From assembly GCA_023410535.1 (NCBI GenBank), contig JAEYPR010000003.1, forward strand, positions 62,001 to 126,000: a stretch of 64,000 nt of DNA. The letters are read 5' to 3'. The notes beneath the pieces are model-generated. The model made no database searches. It was not told where the DNA came from and saw only the letters and a program-made list of their open reading frames with translations. The translations under genes were made by a program, and so were the position numbers. Every line of letters starts with the position of its first letter. Within the stretch, counting starts at the first letter, position 1. The DNA comes from Bacillota bacterium (GTDB lineage: Bacteria; Bacillota; UBA4882; UBA8346). Below, in pieces: positions 26,226 to 35,773 of the stretch.

Positions 26226-27233
26226 ATGGTCAAAATCCTTTGCATTATCCAAACGCCTGTCCCCTCAACGGAAATATCAATTATCCGCCCTTTTTCATAT
26301 TTAGAGCAGCAACAGGAGATCACCTGGCAGCTGGTACTGGAAGAAGATTTTCACCCCGATATGCTCAATCAAGTGAATATTGTGATTTTTCAGCGAAATT
26401 GCCATCCAAATTGCATTAAAATATTAAACATGGTCCAAGTGGCGCAAATCCCCATTATCTATGAATTGGATGACAATTATTTCGATTTACCCGAGGAACT
26501 TCCAATCGGACGCTACATGCGCAACCCCTATGTGGTCAAAGCTTTCCATACTTTATTGCGTTCCGCCGATATTATCAAGATCGGCTCTCCGGAGTTGGTC
26601 CCGATAATCTCTCAATACAACCAGCGGTATGTTTATCATCCCTATGCGGTTGACCTCAATATCATCAACGCATTACCGCGACTTAATAACCCCAACTTTA
26701 CCATCGGCTATGCCGCAACGCCCGGCCACTCTCTTGATTTAGAGGTAATTGTCCCGGCAATCTTCCAAATTGCCAAAATATTCCCCAAAATCCATTGGGA
26801 TTTTATCGGCTGTTTACCCGAGGGAATTGAAAAATTGCCGAACCAAACATACACCCCGTTTATCTTCGATTATGCCACTTTCTTAACGGAACTGTACCAA
26901 CGCGACTGGCAAATTGGTTTATGCCCGATCGTCGACCGGGCGCATAACCGTTGCAAAACCGATAATAAATTGCGGGAATATGGCGCCTGCAACATCGCTG
27001 GAATCTACTCCAATATTCCTCCTTATTCCCTGAATGTTCATCACGAGGAGACCGGTTTACTAGTGGCAAACTCCGAGCACGCTTGGTTTAACGCAATGAT
27101 GAAATTAATTCGGAACGAAGCGCTCCGGCAAAAAATTAGCGTCCAAACTCGCAGTTGGATCGAACGAGAACGTTCCATTCCAGTGATTGCCAAATTATGG
27201 ATAGAACTTTTTAAGAAAGTATTAAATCAATAG
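26226..27233 (+). CDS. GT-B type glycosyltransferase
   Basis: A 335-residue paralog of the 24979-25983 protein, opposite strand. Shared elements are the Cys-containing strand IVIFQRNCHPN, IIYELDDNYFDLPEE (the EIDDD equivalent, around residue 80), KIGSPEL, FTIGYAATPGH and the acceptor-domain KTDNKLREYGACNIAG with nucleotide-sugar binding. GT-B fold enzymes of this group transfer sugars to glycans at the cytoplasmic face. It is the first gene of a three-gene plus-strand operon (12-base gap to the next). The DNA here is visibly richer in A/T than the purine locus, in keeping with a variable glycan region. Confidence 0.75.
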   Translation: MVKILCIIQTPVPSTEISIIRPFSYLEQQQEITWQLVLEEDFHPDMLNQVNIVIFQRNCHPNCIKILNMVQVAQIPIIYELDDNYFDLPEELPIGRYMRNPYVVKAFHTLLRSADIIKIGSPELVPIISQYNQRYVYHPYAVDLNIINALPRLNNPNFTIGYAATPGHSLDLEVIVPAIFQIAKIFPKIHWDFIGCLPEGIEKLPNQTYTPFIFDYATFLTELYQRDWQIGLCPIVDRAHNRCKTDNKLREYGACNIAGIYSNIPPYSLNVHHEETGLLVANSEHAWFNAMMKLIRNEALRQKISVQTRSWIERERSIPVIAKLWIELFKKVLNQ

Positions 27234-27245
27234 AAGGGTATTATT

Positions 27246-28661
27246 ATGAATGAACAAACCAGCTATTGGGGCGTGCTGCTCCAACGGTTTTTTAATGTTT
27301 TTCAACAAATTACCTATCGGGGTGTAGCGATCTGTAAATATCTCTATTACCCCTTTTTGTACTATGCAACCAACCACTGGACCTTAACCTGGGCTAAAGA
27401 AAATATTCCCGGAATGGCGGAGCAAATCAAACAGTTCGACCTCTCCCAAATATATCGCTGGGCCGATGAACCCTATCGCTACGACGCTCATCCCGATGGA
27501 ATGATCTTAATGCGGGCGGGCTTCGGCGACATCGCCTCAGTATATCTCCCGAAAGAACGTTATTTTCTACTCAGCCCTAATCAAGCCGAAGTTGATATTA
27601 TCAGAGCAAATCGACCAGATCTCGATCCTCACAACATTCAGGAATTTTACCGGGAAAATCCGTTAGCTCTCGCCGAACTGAATCATCGGATCGAACAGGT
27701 TATTAATGAACATCAGAATGACCCGATTTTAGGAAGCGACGAGCTCTTAAAATGGTTTTACCGTCAGACTCCGGAAGTGATTCGAGTATTTGACGCCTTC
27801 CAATCACTGTTTGAGACATATAACGTTGGCGGGGTTTTGACCATCTCGTCCATTGTCTGGATGGATTGCGCGCTGAACTTAATTGCCCGCACCAACCGGA
27901 TCCCCTCCGTCACATTACAGCATGGTTTGATCCTTGATCGCGATCTTTTTTGCCATACCCCCATTTCGGCAACGAAGAAAGCAGTTTGGGGAACGGCCGT
28001 TCAAGACTGGTATCGAAACACCGGTTATCCTGAGTCCCGAATTGCAGTTGTCGGTTCCCCCCGATTTGATGTGATCACGAACCGTCAGTGGTCAAATAAA
28101 AATGATTTATGTAAAAAGCTAGGTATCCCGTCTGATAAAAAAATCATGACTTACGCTACCGGAACCGATCGCAATGCCCTGGTCCCCCTGATTGTCGAAG
28201 GGCTGAAAACGATTCCGGAAATATTTCTAGTTCTTTCATTACATCCCAGCGAAGCACCGATTCTTAATCAATATCAACAACTGATCGGGGACTATGCCGA
28301 TTGTAGAGTAGTCCGTTACGGCGAGATCGGTTTATATGATACATTGAGTGGATCGGACTTTTTTATCACCCATTGTTCCACCGCCGGCTTGGAAGCAATG
28401 CTCTTTAAACTACCCGTAATTACAATCGAACCGTCACCCCCACCGTTTTCTTATGGTGATTTGAAGGCGTCCTTAAAAGTAAGCAATGCTGACGAATTAC
28501 ATCAAGTGGTGAAACGATTGATTGCCGACTCCAACTTTCGGGAGCAGGCGGTTCAACAATATCAGCCCTTTATATCCCGGTATTGCATTCCCGATGGGGA
28601 GGCATCGCAGCGGCTCTTTGCCGAATTACAATCACTACTGGCAAACGGAGGCACGGCATGA
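27246..28661 (+). CDS. Surface-glycan glycosyltransferase-like protein, paralog A
   Basis: A 471-residue protein with a two-domain GT-B layout. The middle has SVTLQHGLILDRDLF (around residue 222), then IAVVGSPRFDVI (around 263), and the C-terminal domain has LSLHPSEAP (around 334), FFITHCSTAGLEAMLFKLPV (around 375) and IEPSPPP. This order matches capsule/CDP-glycerol and UDP-GlcNAc-2-epimerase-like transferases that use a phosphosugar nucleotide. No membrane segment is clear. The next gene is a close paralog whose start overlaps this stop (ATGA), so they arose by tandem duplication and are translated together. The sugar is unknown. Confidence 0.65.
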   Translation: MNEQTSYWGVLLQRFFNVFQQITYRGVAICKYLYYPFLYYATNHWTLTWAKENIPGMAEQIKQFDLSQIYRWADEPYRYDAHPDGMILMRAGFGDIASVYLPKERYFLLSPNQAEVDIIRANRPDLDPHNIQEFYRENPLALAELNHRIEQVINEHQNDPILGSDELLKWFYRQTPEVIRVFDAFQSLFETYNVGGVLTISSIVWMDCALNLIARTNRIPSVTLQHGLILDRDLFCHTPISATKKAVWGTAVQDWYRNTGYPESRIAVVGSPRFDVITNRQWSNKNDLCKKLGIPSDKKIMTYATGTDRNALVPLIVEGLKTIPEIFLVLSLHPSEAPILNQYQQLIGDYADCRVVRYGEIGLYDTLSGSDFFITHCSTAGLEAMLFKLPVITIEPSPPPFSYGDLKASLKVSNADELHQVVKRLIADSNFREQAVQQYQPFISRYCIPDGEASQRLFAELQSLLANGGTA

Positions 28662-30088
28662 ACCAACAAGATGAATTGAGAAACATGAATCGAACCAATT
28701 CAATCTATGCTGTGATCATTCGACGTTTTTTTGAACAATTTCAACACATCACCTACCATGGTGTGCCAATTTGCAAATATGTTTCCCGTATTTATATGAA
28801 CCGCTGGAATGCGGCGACAATCCAGAAATACCTACCGCAACTGCGACCGGCAATCAGCCGGTTGGATTTTTCCCAATTTTATCACTGGTTTGACGATCCT
28901 TATCCTTACGACGCCCACCCCGAAGGGGTTGTCCTAATGCGGGGCGGTTTTGGTGACCTCGCGGCGATTTATTTACCGCCCGAACGCTCCTTTTTACTCT
29001 GCCCCAATCAGGCCGAGGTTGATCTGATTAAGCGTAATCGCCCCGACCTCACTACCCATAGTATTCAAAGCTATTATAAGGAAAACCCGCAAGCCGTCGC
29101 TTCATTGACATCTCAATTCACCCAGGTCATTGAGCAATATCAAGACGATCCCTTTACCGGCACTCCGGAATTTAGAATGTGGATTCAGAGCCGAATTCCC
29201 GAGATCGTCAAGACCCTCGACGCGATCGAGTCTTTATTCCAACGTATGAATATCGGCGCTGTATTATCCGTCTCATCGACCTACTCAATGGACGGCGCGA
29301 TGAACCTGCTCGCCAAGGCGCATCGGGTTCCTTCATTGACTTTGCAACATGGTTTAATCGCCGAACACGACTTATTCGCCCATATTCCAATTCTAGCTAC
29401 CAAAAAAATGGTCTGGGGAGAGGCGACCCGCCAATGGTATCATAAATTTGGGTTCCCGGAGTCCCGTGTCGCTCCCATCGGCTCACCCCGGTTTGATATG
29501 ATTTTCAATCGTCCCTGGCGCGATAAAGAGAGCCTTTGTAAAATACTAAATGTTCCACCATCGCACCAGATAATTGTCTATGCCACTCAAATTTTTAAAT
29601 ATACTCAAAACATCGCCCCCATCGTGCTCGAAGCGTTACAATCAGTCCCGAATATCGTAATTGTAATGCTCCTGCATCCCGGTGAAAAACCCGAACCATA
29701 CCAGCAGTTGGTTAATGGTTATCCCAATTGCAAATTAATTCAATTTGGACATATCAGCCTTTATGACGCCTTAAGCGGGGGGGACTTATTTATCACCTAT
29801 TACTCGACCGCCGCCTTGGAAGCCATGTTCTTCAATTTGCCCGTGATCACTGTTGAGCCGGTCAAACCAAGCTTCTCCTTTGGCGATCTTGGCGCCTCGA
29901 TTAAGGTAGCCAATGCCGCCGAACTTAAGCAGGCGGTTAAGCGATTATTGAAGGATCCGACCTATCGTCAACAGTCGGTCCAAAAATACCAGCAATTTCT
30001 CTCCCAATATTGTATACCGGATGGCTTTGCCGCCAAACGGCTCTTTGACGAGGTGCAGCAGTTATGCCAAACTTCGGGGACCGCTTAA
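28658..30088 (+). CDS. Surface-glycan glycosyltransferase-like protein, paralog B
   Basis: A 476-residue paralog of the preceding protein along its whole length: QFQHITYHGVPICKYV against QQITYRGVAICKYL near the N-terminus, then SLTLQHGLIAEHDLF, PIGSPRFDMI, MLLHPGEKP and ITYYSTAALEAMFFNLPV. One clear difference is Y instead of H before the C/Y-S-T-A motif. The start is the ATG at 28658-28660 after GGAGG, overlapping the previous stop; the frame is open further upstream but that part lies in the previous gene. It meets the minus-strand SDR gene head to tail with a one-base gap, with no visible terminator. Confidence 0.65.
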   Translation: MNQQDELRNMNRTNSIYAVIIRRFFEQFQHITYHGVPICKYVSRIYMNRWNAATIQKYLPQLRPAISRLDFSQFYHWFDDPYPYDAHPEGVVLMRGGFGDLAAIYLPPERSFLLCPNQAEVDLIKRNRPDLTTHSIQSYYKENPQAVASLTSQFTQVIEQYQDDPFTGTPEFRMWIQSRIPEIVKTLDAIESLFQRMNIGAVLSVSSTYSMDGAMNLLAKAHRVPSLTLQHGLIAEHDLFAHIPILATKKMVWGEATRQWYHKFGFPESRVAPIGSPRFDMIFNRPWRDKESLCKILNVPPSHQIIVYATQIFKYTQNIAPIVLEALQSVPNIVIVMLLHPGEKPEPYQQLVNGYPNCKLIQFGHISLYDALSGGDLFITYYSTAALEAMFFNLPVITVEPVKPSFSFGDLGASIKVANAAELKQAVKRLLKDPTYRQQSVQKYQQFLSQYCIPDGFAAKRLFDEVQQLCQTSGTA

Positions 30089-30089
30089 T

Positions 30090-30914
30090 TCACCAAACCG
30101 TTCGCCCGCCGTCCACCACCAGCACCGCGCCATTGACATAGGAAGACGCTTCCGATGCCAAAAAGATCACCGCCCCTTTGAGCTCATCGGGTTGGGCCAT
30201 TCGCGCCATGGGGATTAAGGCGCTGACGCGGGTCAAAAACTCCGCTCCTTGTTCGTTCAATACCCCGCCCGGGCAAAGCGCGTTACAACGAACCCCCCGT
30301 TCCGGCCAATACGTGGCCAAATATCGCGTGAGCCCGATTAAACCGGCCTTCACCACCGAATAAGTGACCGGCTTGACATTTTGTTGGTCATCAGCGACCC
30401 CATCCTGCCGGTATAAGGTCTGATTGGGAGCAATTATTCCCAAGTCCGACGAGATATTGATGATGCTTCCGCCCCCGGCGGTTGCCATGGCCGCACCGAA
30501 ATGTTTGGAACATAAGAACGATCCGGTGAGCCCCACCGCGAGATCTTCATTCCATAATTCCAGGGGAAAGTTCTCCAACCGGGAGGCGTTCGTCAGTTGG
30601 TTCGACCGACCGACCGCCGGATTTCGCGCCGCATTGTTAATTAAAACATCAATCCGTCCATATTGACGCAACACCTCGGCGCACAACTCCCGCACCGGCT
30701 CCTCTCGGGTGATGTCGGTAACAAAACCGGCGGCGTTACCCGAAGGTTGTTGGTTCAACCGCTGGACGGCATTGTCCAGTTGTACCCGGTTCAAGTCAAT
30801 CAATACCGGCGTGCCGCCATAAGCCGCAATCGCTTCGGCATGTTTCTGACCCAAAAAGCCGGCTCCGCCGGTTATGACCGCGATCTTGCCGGACAGATCA
30901 AATAAATCTCCCAT
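30090..30914 (-). CDS. Short-chain dehydrogenase/reductase (glycan locus)
   Basis: A 274-residue SDR with the NAD(P) motif ITGGAGFLGQKHAEA (around residue 14), NNAA (around 90), the active-site Ser in INISSDLG, YSVVKAGLIGLTRYLA (Tyr-x3-Lys) and the C-terminal PGGV. SDRs of this type interconvert hydroxyl and keto groups of sugars or sugar acids. It is the last gene of a minus-strand block that includes an NeuB-type synthase, NeuA-type cytidylyltransferase, a sugar-phosphate isomerase-like protein and a class III aminotransferase, so it probably modifies a nonulosonate precursor. The extended insert VADDQQNVKPVTY before the catalytic Tyr is longer than usual. Confidence 0.85.
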   Translation of the reverse strand: MGDLFDLSGKIAVITGGAGFLGQKHAEAIAAYGGTPVLIDLNRVQLDNAVQRLNQQPSGNAAGFVTDITREEPVRELCAEVLRQYGRIDVLINNAARNPAVGRSNQLTNASRLENFPLELWNEDLAVGLTGSFLCSKHFGAAMATAGGGSIINISSDLGIIAPNQTLYRQDGVADDQQNVKPVTYSVVKAGLIGLTRYLATYWPERGVRCNALCPGGVLNEQGAEFLTRVSALIPMARMAQPDELKGAVIFLASEASSYVNGAVLVVDGGRTVW

Positions 30915-30966
30915 GTTACCTCCTGACCGTTATGAAGTAACCCTGTTTATTTGGAGTAACTTAAAT

Positions 30967-31749
30967 TTAAATACTCAGCGTCTGACCGCCGTCAATTACA
31001 AAACAAGCCCCGGTGGTAAACGAAGAACGCTCCGAAGCCAAAAAAACAACTGCGGCGGCAACCTCTTCCGGCCGGCCAAACCGGCGTAACGGGACCGCCC
31101 GATCAAGCATTGCTTGGATTGCATCCGGATTTTCTTGGATTTTTTCGGCCCAGCTTCCCCCGTCGCAGTAAATGTTCCCCGGGGCGATACAGTTAACCCG
31201 CACCCCTTCCGGACCCAGTTTCCGGGCCACATTGTTGGTCAAGGCGATCAAAGCGCTTTTGGCCGCCGCATAAGCGACCGGCGCTCCGATCGCTTCAATC
31301 CCGGCGATCGACGCGATAAAAATGATATTGCCATGACTGGCGCGGAGCAGCGGATAAAACTCCCGCGCCGTCCGGACCGCCGCAGCCAAGTTTAGTTGAA
31401 GCACTGCTTCGAAATGGCTGTCCGGCGGCAACGGGTCGCTCACGCCTTTGCCGTTGCCGACATTGACAACCAACACATCCAAACCCTGCCAGGCTGCGGC
31501 AACTTTGACACGAAGGCCTTCCACCGCCGTATTGTCGGTGAAATCGCACGCCCACCCCAACACCCCGGCGGACGGAAACTGCCGGGTCAATTTTTGTTGA
31601 GCGCGGTCCAGTCCCTCCCGGTTCCGCCCGGTTATAATCACTTGCGCCCCTTCCGCTAAAAAAGCCTCGGCGATGGCTAAGCCGATTCCCCGGGTTGAGC
31701 CGCTGACCAAAACCCGTTTGGAATGTAACAATAGATCCATTGGCGTCAC
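30967..31749 (-). CDS. Short-chain dehydrogenase/reductase (FabG-like)
   Basis: A 260-residue classical SDR: VSGSTRGIGLAIAEAF (around residue 16), NVGNGKG in place of NNAG, IIFIASIAGIEAIGAPVAYA with catalytic Ser, YAAAKSALIAL (Tyr and Lys) and PGNIYCDGG. It is similar in size and motif order to FabG and to sugar-acid dehydrogenases. It is followed by a 52-base gap and a second SDR. The pair may carry out oxidation and re-reduction (epimerisation) of one sugar position in the same block. Confidence 0.85.
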   Translation of the reverse strand: MTPMDLLLHSKRVLVSGSTRGIGLAIAEAFLAEGAQVIITGRNREGLDRAQQKLTRQFPSAGVLGWACDFTDNTAVEGLRVKVAAAWQGLDVLVVNVGNGKGVSDPLPPDSHFEAVLQLNLAAAVRTAREFYPLLRASHGNIIFIASIAGIEAIGAPVAYAAAKSALIALTNNVARKLGPEGVRVNCIAPGNIYCDGGSWAEKIQENPDAIQAMLDRAVPLRRFGRPEEVAAAVVFLASERSSFTTGACFVIDGGQTLSI

Positions 31750-31756
31750 TCTTTCC

Positions 31757-32318
31757 CTACGGCAGTTTTTGCGCTAATATGATATATTCATCTTGCTCCA
31801 AACGAATACCCGAATCCTCCCCGAACAACCGCGCACAAAGCCGTGTTGTTCCAAGCGTTTCAACATTACCCGGGGCGGATAATTTCGCAAAACATTGACG
31901 AAGTGCGACCGGCGCGATCAATTGAAAGACCAGATCGACCCCGATAATCAGATCGTACTGATCAAGGAAAGTCGTATCCAATACATCGCAAATTGCAATT
32001 TGCCACATTCCTGCTTTGAACCCACGCTTTAAACTGCTCCGCAAAACGATGCCGGGTCGGGCTGAGTTCAAACACAACGCCTTGTTGTAATAGTCCCGCT
32101 TACTCCAGACCGTACAGCAATTTACTGTTGCCGGAGCCTATTTCGCAAACTTTTCCTTGCCAATCGGGCAAAGCGGTTCCGTAGTACTCACCGATGAATT
32201 TGACATACCCTTCGCAGAAGGTCAACTTGGCCTGACAATATTGCTGAAATTCCGCCTCGGAAAAACGTTTCAATTCTTCAACCCCGTCGTAAGCGGTTAA
32301 ATTAATATGCGGCTCCAT
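31757..32318 (-). pseudogene. SAM-dependent methyltransferase, disrupted
   Basis: The minus strand from 32318 encodes MEPHINLTAYDG... to the SAM-binding motif VCEIGSGNSKLL, then stops at TAA 32100-32102. The same frame continues past it with AGLLQQGVVFELSPTRHRF and similar, as expected for a methyltransferase, until another stop near 31970. The downstream part (QIAICDVLDTTFLDQYDLII and on to 31757) is in a different frame. A nonsense codon plus a frameshift around 31990-32000 means the full protein cannot be made. Neighbouring genes of the block look intact, so the loss affects one decoration of the glycan. Confidence 0.75.
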
Positions 32319-32344
32319 TCGGACCCTCCCCTCGAGAAACTATT

Positions 32345-32788
32345 TCACCGTTCTTCGACTAATTCAACGATAATCCCGTCCGGGTCATGGCAGTATAATA
32401 CTTTAACGGCGCCATCGGGCGAGTTTTGCGGGGGACTTTTACAGATTACACCGCGTTGGTTAAATTTTTGATAGATTTGGTCGAGGTTGGCCACGGTCAA
32501 TGCAACGTGGGAACAACCTAACCGGTTCGCGGGCTGAAGATCAGGGCAATCGGCTTGACCAGGGTGAGAAAGGTATTGCAACAACTCCAATACGGAACCG
32601 TCCGCTACTTTGAGTTTGACCCAGGCCAACGTCACGCCGGGAATCCCAACCACTTGCTCAATAAAGGAACCGGTCTCCACCGCCTGTTTCCAAATGACTA
32701 GGCCAAGCAGATCCCGGTAAAAGACAAGCGACTGTTCCAGGTTCCGGACGACCAAGCCGGTATGACGGTAACCCTTGATCATGATCAT
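32345..32788 (-). CDS. Glyoxalase/VOC-fold protein
   Basis: A 147-residue vicinal oxygen chelate protein. The two beta-alpha-beta-beta-beta halves are visible: RHTGLVVRNLEQSLVFYRDL with the first metal histidine (residue about 8), LELLQYLSHP with a glutamate, then SHVALTVANLDQIYQKF and the last glutamate in DGIIVELVEE. The layout matches lactoylglutathione lyase/methylmalonyl-CoA epimerase types. It overlaps the aminotransferase gene by four bases, so they are co-translated. In this locus it may be an epimerase or lyase for a keto sugar intermediate; the substrate is unknown. Confidence 0.82.
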   Translation of the reverse strand: MIMIKGYRHTGLVVRNLEQSLVFYRDLLGLVIWKQAVETGSFIEQVVGIPGVTLAWVKLKVADGSVLELLQYLSHPGQADCPDLQPANRLGCSHVALTVANLDQIYQKFNQRGVICKSPPQNSPDGAVKVLYCHDPDGIIVELVEER

Positions 32789-34164
32789 TCCGACAATGCC
32801 GCGTGGATCGCCTCATCCAACACGGCCACCCCTTCCAACAAAGCGTCTTCGGTTATGGTCAACGGCGGCCCCAACTTAATCGATTCCCGGCCGGTACAGA
32901 CTACCAGCAGTCCCTTACCCATCGCAATCTCGCTAATTCGCGAGCAGAGATCGGATAACGGCTTACCGGCGTCATCATAAAACAATAACGCCGCGACCAT
33001 CCCCTTGCCTAACACGTAACGGATATGCCGGGGGTATTGGGCTTGCAACGTTTGCAACCGCTCCTGAAACACCTTTCCCGTCGCGCTGGATCGTTCCAGG
33101 ATGCCGTCTTCCAACAACGCCTGTAGATTGGCTTTGCCGGCGGCGCAGACCATCGGATTGGCCGAATGAGTTGAACTCATCGACCCGATCTCCGGCAGAT
33201 CCATGATCTCTGTCCGCCCCAGCACCAATGCCAACGGCAGGCTGGATCCGGCTCCTTTTCCGCAGCAGATTAGGTCCGGTTCCACCCCATAGTGCATATA
33301 GCCAAAGAGCTTGCCGGTCCGGCCAAAGCCGGCCTGCATCTCATCGAACGCCAACAACAACCGGTGCTTCCGGGAAAATTTTTCAACCGCCTGGACGTAC
33401 TGCGGCGGATAAAAGACCGCCCCCCAACCTTGGAAGGTCTCCAGCATAAAGCCACAGAGATCCCGCTCCGGATCAAGCTGCCGGTCACGGAGGAGTGCCG
33501 CCATACTTTGCTCAAAGTAAGCGGCGGGATCATTCACCGCTTCCGCGCGCCAAGGATAGGGAAAGGGCAGATGATACACGTTGGGGTCCAGATAGCCGAT
33601 CCATTCTTTCTGCGCCGGATTGTACCCCATCATTTGCGCACCCATCGTCCGGCCGTGCCAGTTCCCTTCAAAACAGACGATTCCGGGGCGGCGTTTTCCT
33701 TGTTTCCAACCGCTCATCCGCATCAATTTCAACGCCGCTTCCGTCGCTTCGGTCCCGGCCGAAACCAAAAAGGCCTTTTCAAATTGGCTGGGGGTATTTT
33801 CAATCAAATATTGAAGATACTCCACCCGTTCCGGATTGCCGTAAGTATAGGTATGCAATAACGGTTTTGCCAGCACAGCGCGGAGCGCTTGCACGATTCG
33901 CGGATTGCCGTGGCCGACGTTGGTCACAAAAATCGTGCTGGTAAAGTCGATCCATTGATTTCCCCACCGGTCGGCCACCAGAAAATCAACGGCCCGGTCC
34001 CAAACTACCGGTAATTGCCCGTGCATGGATACGGATTCATAATGGTCGAGTTCATTGAGTAAGACGATACTTTCGGGCACCGGAATCGGTGTGACGATCC
34101 TCCGGTAGCGGGTTTGGACTTTCGGAACTTCCCTGGGAATCAGGCTAAACTTAAAACCGGACAT
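32785..34164 (-). CDS. Class III aminotransferase
   Basis: A 459-residue class III PLP aminotransferase. It shows SAGTEATEAALKLMR (around residue 123), the DEMQAGFGRTGKLF aspartate motif (around 270) and the PLP lysine in ICCGKGAGSSLPLALVLG (around 300). These enzymes move amino groups between amino acids and aldehydes/ketones, and some act on sugar keto groups or glutamate-1-semialdehyde-like substrates. It lies between the VOC protein and a NeuA-type cytidylyltransferase, so it probably aminates a sugar acid precursor or a glycan substituent. Its exact acceptor is not readable from the sequence. Confidence 0.88.
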   Translation of the reverse strand: MSGFKFSLIPREVPKVQTRYRRIVTPIPVPESIVLLNELDHYESVSMHGQLPVVWDRAVDFLVADRWGNQWIDFTSTIFVTNVGHGNPRIVQALRAVLAKPLLHTYTYGNPERVEYLQYLIENTPSQFEKAFLVSAGTEATEAALKLMRMSGWKQGKRRPGIVCFEGNWHGRTMGAQMMGYNPAQKEWIGYLDPNVYHLPFPYPWRAEAVNDPAAYFEQSMAALLRDRQLDPERDLCGFMLETFQGWGAVFYPPQYVQAVEKFSRKHRLLLAFDEMQAGFGRTGKLFGYMHYGVEPDLICCGKGAGSSLPLALVLGRTEIMDLPEIGSMSSTHSANPMVCAAGKANLQALLEDGILERSSATGKVFQERLQTLQAQYPRHIRYVLGKGMVAALLFYDDAGKPLSDLCSRISEIAMGKGLLVVCTGRESIKLGPPLTITEDALLEGVAVLDEAIHAALSE

Positions 34165-34168
34165 TCGC

Positions 34169-34912
34169 CTAACCTCTTTTCGGATAATTATCGGTCAAAT
34201 AATTCCATAGCGCCGAACCGCGCTGAAGCAACTCCAACTCCAGCAGCTCCAAGTCCGTAACGGTATCGACCTCGGTGCAACGCGGCGATTCAAAACCAAG
34301 CATCTTCTCCCCGTGCAACAAACCGCTAGCCAAGATCACCGCCGGTTTGACCACATCGACATAACCGTCGGGGATAAACGCTTCGGGAAAGGCTTGCCGG
34401 GGATTGTTGAGCATCTCGTTGGAGATACCGTCAAACAGACTCCGGAAATAACCGGCGGGATCTTGGCGGAACCATTTAAACGGGGACTCCGGGGCCGGAT
34501 GGGCCGAACGTAACGAGGTCGCTTCGGGCCGGGCCTGCAAAACGTCGATGGCCGCGTCGATCTGTTGCGGATCGCGCAACGGCGTGGTGGGACGGAGGTG
34601 GACCAGATAATCCGGGACCGCTCTCTCATGTTTCTGAAACCAGTAAATTGCATGGAGCATAAAATCAAGGTCGGTCGAATTATCCTGGGCTAGCTCCGGC
34701 GGGCGTAGGAACGGCACTTCCGCGTCATATTCCCGCGCTATCGCCGCAATCGTTTCCGAATCGGTGGAAACGATCACCCGCCGAATCCGGGAACTCAACA
34801 CCGCCGCGGCCAACGAATAGGCAAGCAACGGATAGCCGCCCAGCAGACGCAGGTTCTTGCCGGGAACTCCCTTGGAACCACCCCGGGCCGGGACGATTGC
34901 CACAATATTCAT
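34169..34912 (-). CDS. neuA: CMP-sugar (acylneuraminate) cytidylyltransferase, set A
   Basis: A 247-residue protein beginning IVAIVPARGGSKGVPGKNLR, the CTP-binding signature of NeuA, followed by IVSTDSETIA and HLRPTTPLRDP. It activates a nonulosonic acid as CMP-sugar for transfer. A second, shorter NeuA-type gene lies at 38513-39208, so the locus has two activating enzymes. This one belongs to the minus-strand block with the SAF-less NeuB-type synthase and a KdsC-type phosphatase. Confidence 0.88.
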   Translation of the reverse strand: MNIVAIVPARGGSKGVPGKNLRLLGGYPLLAYSLAAAVLSSRIRRVIVSTDSETIAAIAREYDAEVPFLRPPELAQDNSTDLDFMLHAIYWFQKHERAVPDYLVHLRPTTPLRDPQQIDAAIDVLQARPEATSLRSAHPAPESPFKWFRQDPAGYFRSLFDGISNEMLNNPRQAFPEAFIPDGYVDVVKPAVILASGLLHGEKMLGFESPRCTEVDTVTDLELLELELLQRGSALWNYLTDNYPKRG

Positions 34913-34939
34913 TACGCATCATTCCAAACGTTCGTTATT

Positions 34940-35773
34940 TTACCCGATCCATTGGGTCAACCGGGGGATGATCCATTCCAGTTGCCGCCGGAAGACGGCA
35001 ACGCCCTCATCATCGCGAAAGGCTTGCATGATGAACGGGCCATGATAATCAATGGTTTTTAAAGCATTAAAAAACCGTTCAAAATTAACCGCCCCAGCGC
35101 CGAGTTCCACCGGACCGCCACCCTGCCGGCGGTCTTTCAGATGAATATCGGAGATCCGCTCCCCGTAAGTCGCCAATTCCACGACCGGATCATAACCTAA
35201 CGCGGCGCTGTTTCCGGTATCATAGTTGACTGTGAAACGCAGGGAATTCAAAGCATTCAATAGCGCCAGAAACGGTTCCGGGGGGAGGTCTGTCTCCAGC
35301 GCCAGATTGATCTCCAGCGTTTCGGCAAGATCCCGGGCGGGATCGATATTATGGACAAAACGGATCAAGTCAGTCTCAGTGCGTAAGCGGGACTGATCCA
35401 CGCAGGGAATGACGATATCGGTCACTCCCAACTGTTTGGCGTTCTTCAGCAGTTGGATGAGAATCCTTAGACTTTGCGCGGCATTTTGACTATTCTCGTC
35501 ATGCAAGGGCGCTTCCATAAAATAATCGGCGCAGACCGTTCGCACCCGGACGCCGGTCCGGTCGCTCCATGCTTTAATCGCTTCAAGTCCCGCGGGATGC
35601 ATGATCGGATTTTGGGCTGCTTCATTAAAATCCAGGATCCATTCGATCAATTGTAATCCCATGATTTGGGCGATCGTAAATTCAGTTTGCCAATACCCGA
35701 CCGGATGGGCTTGATACCTTCCCCGATACTTCGGCAGCAGTCGGCCTTGCATGACACCAAGCTTATTAAACAT
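34940..35773 (-). CDS. Sugar phosphate isomerase/epimerase-like TIM barrel protein
   Basis: A 277-residue AP-endonuclease-2/xylose-isomerase-like TIM barrel. It starts KLGVMQGRLLPK, and carries conserved E/H residues at IPCVDQSR, NLALETDLPPEP, FTVNYDTGNSAALG (metal aspartate), DIHLKDR and a terminal QAFRDDEG. These proteins isomerise or epimerise sugars using a divalent metal. It overlaps the upstream methyltransferase by 8 bases. It probably makes an unusual precursor in the nonulosonate set A; no specific reaction can be named. Confidence 0.82.
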   Translation of the reverse strand: MFNKLGVMQGRLLPKYRGRYQAHPVGYWQTEFTIAQIMGLQLIEWILDFNEAAQNPIMHPAGLEAIKAWSDRTGVRVRTVCADYFMEAPLHDENSQNAAQSLRILIQLLKNAKQLGVTDIVIPCVDQSRLRTETDLIRFVHNIDPARDLAETLEINLALETDLPPEPFLALLNALNSLRFTVNYDTGNSAALGYDPVVELATYGERISDIHLKDRRQGGGPVELGAGAVNFERFFNALKTIDYHGPFIMQAFRDDEGVAVFRRQLEWIIPRLTQWIG

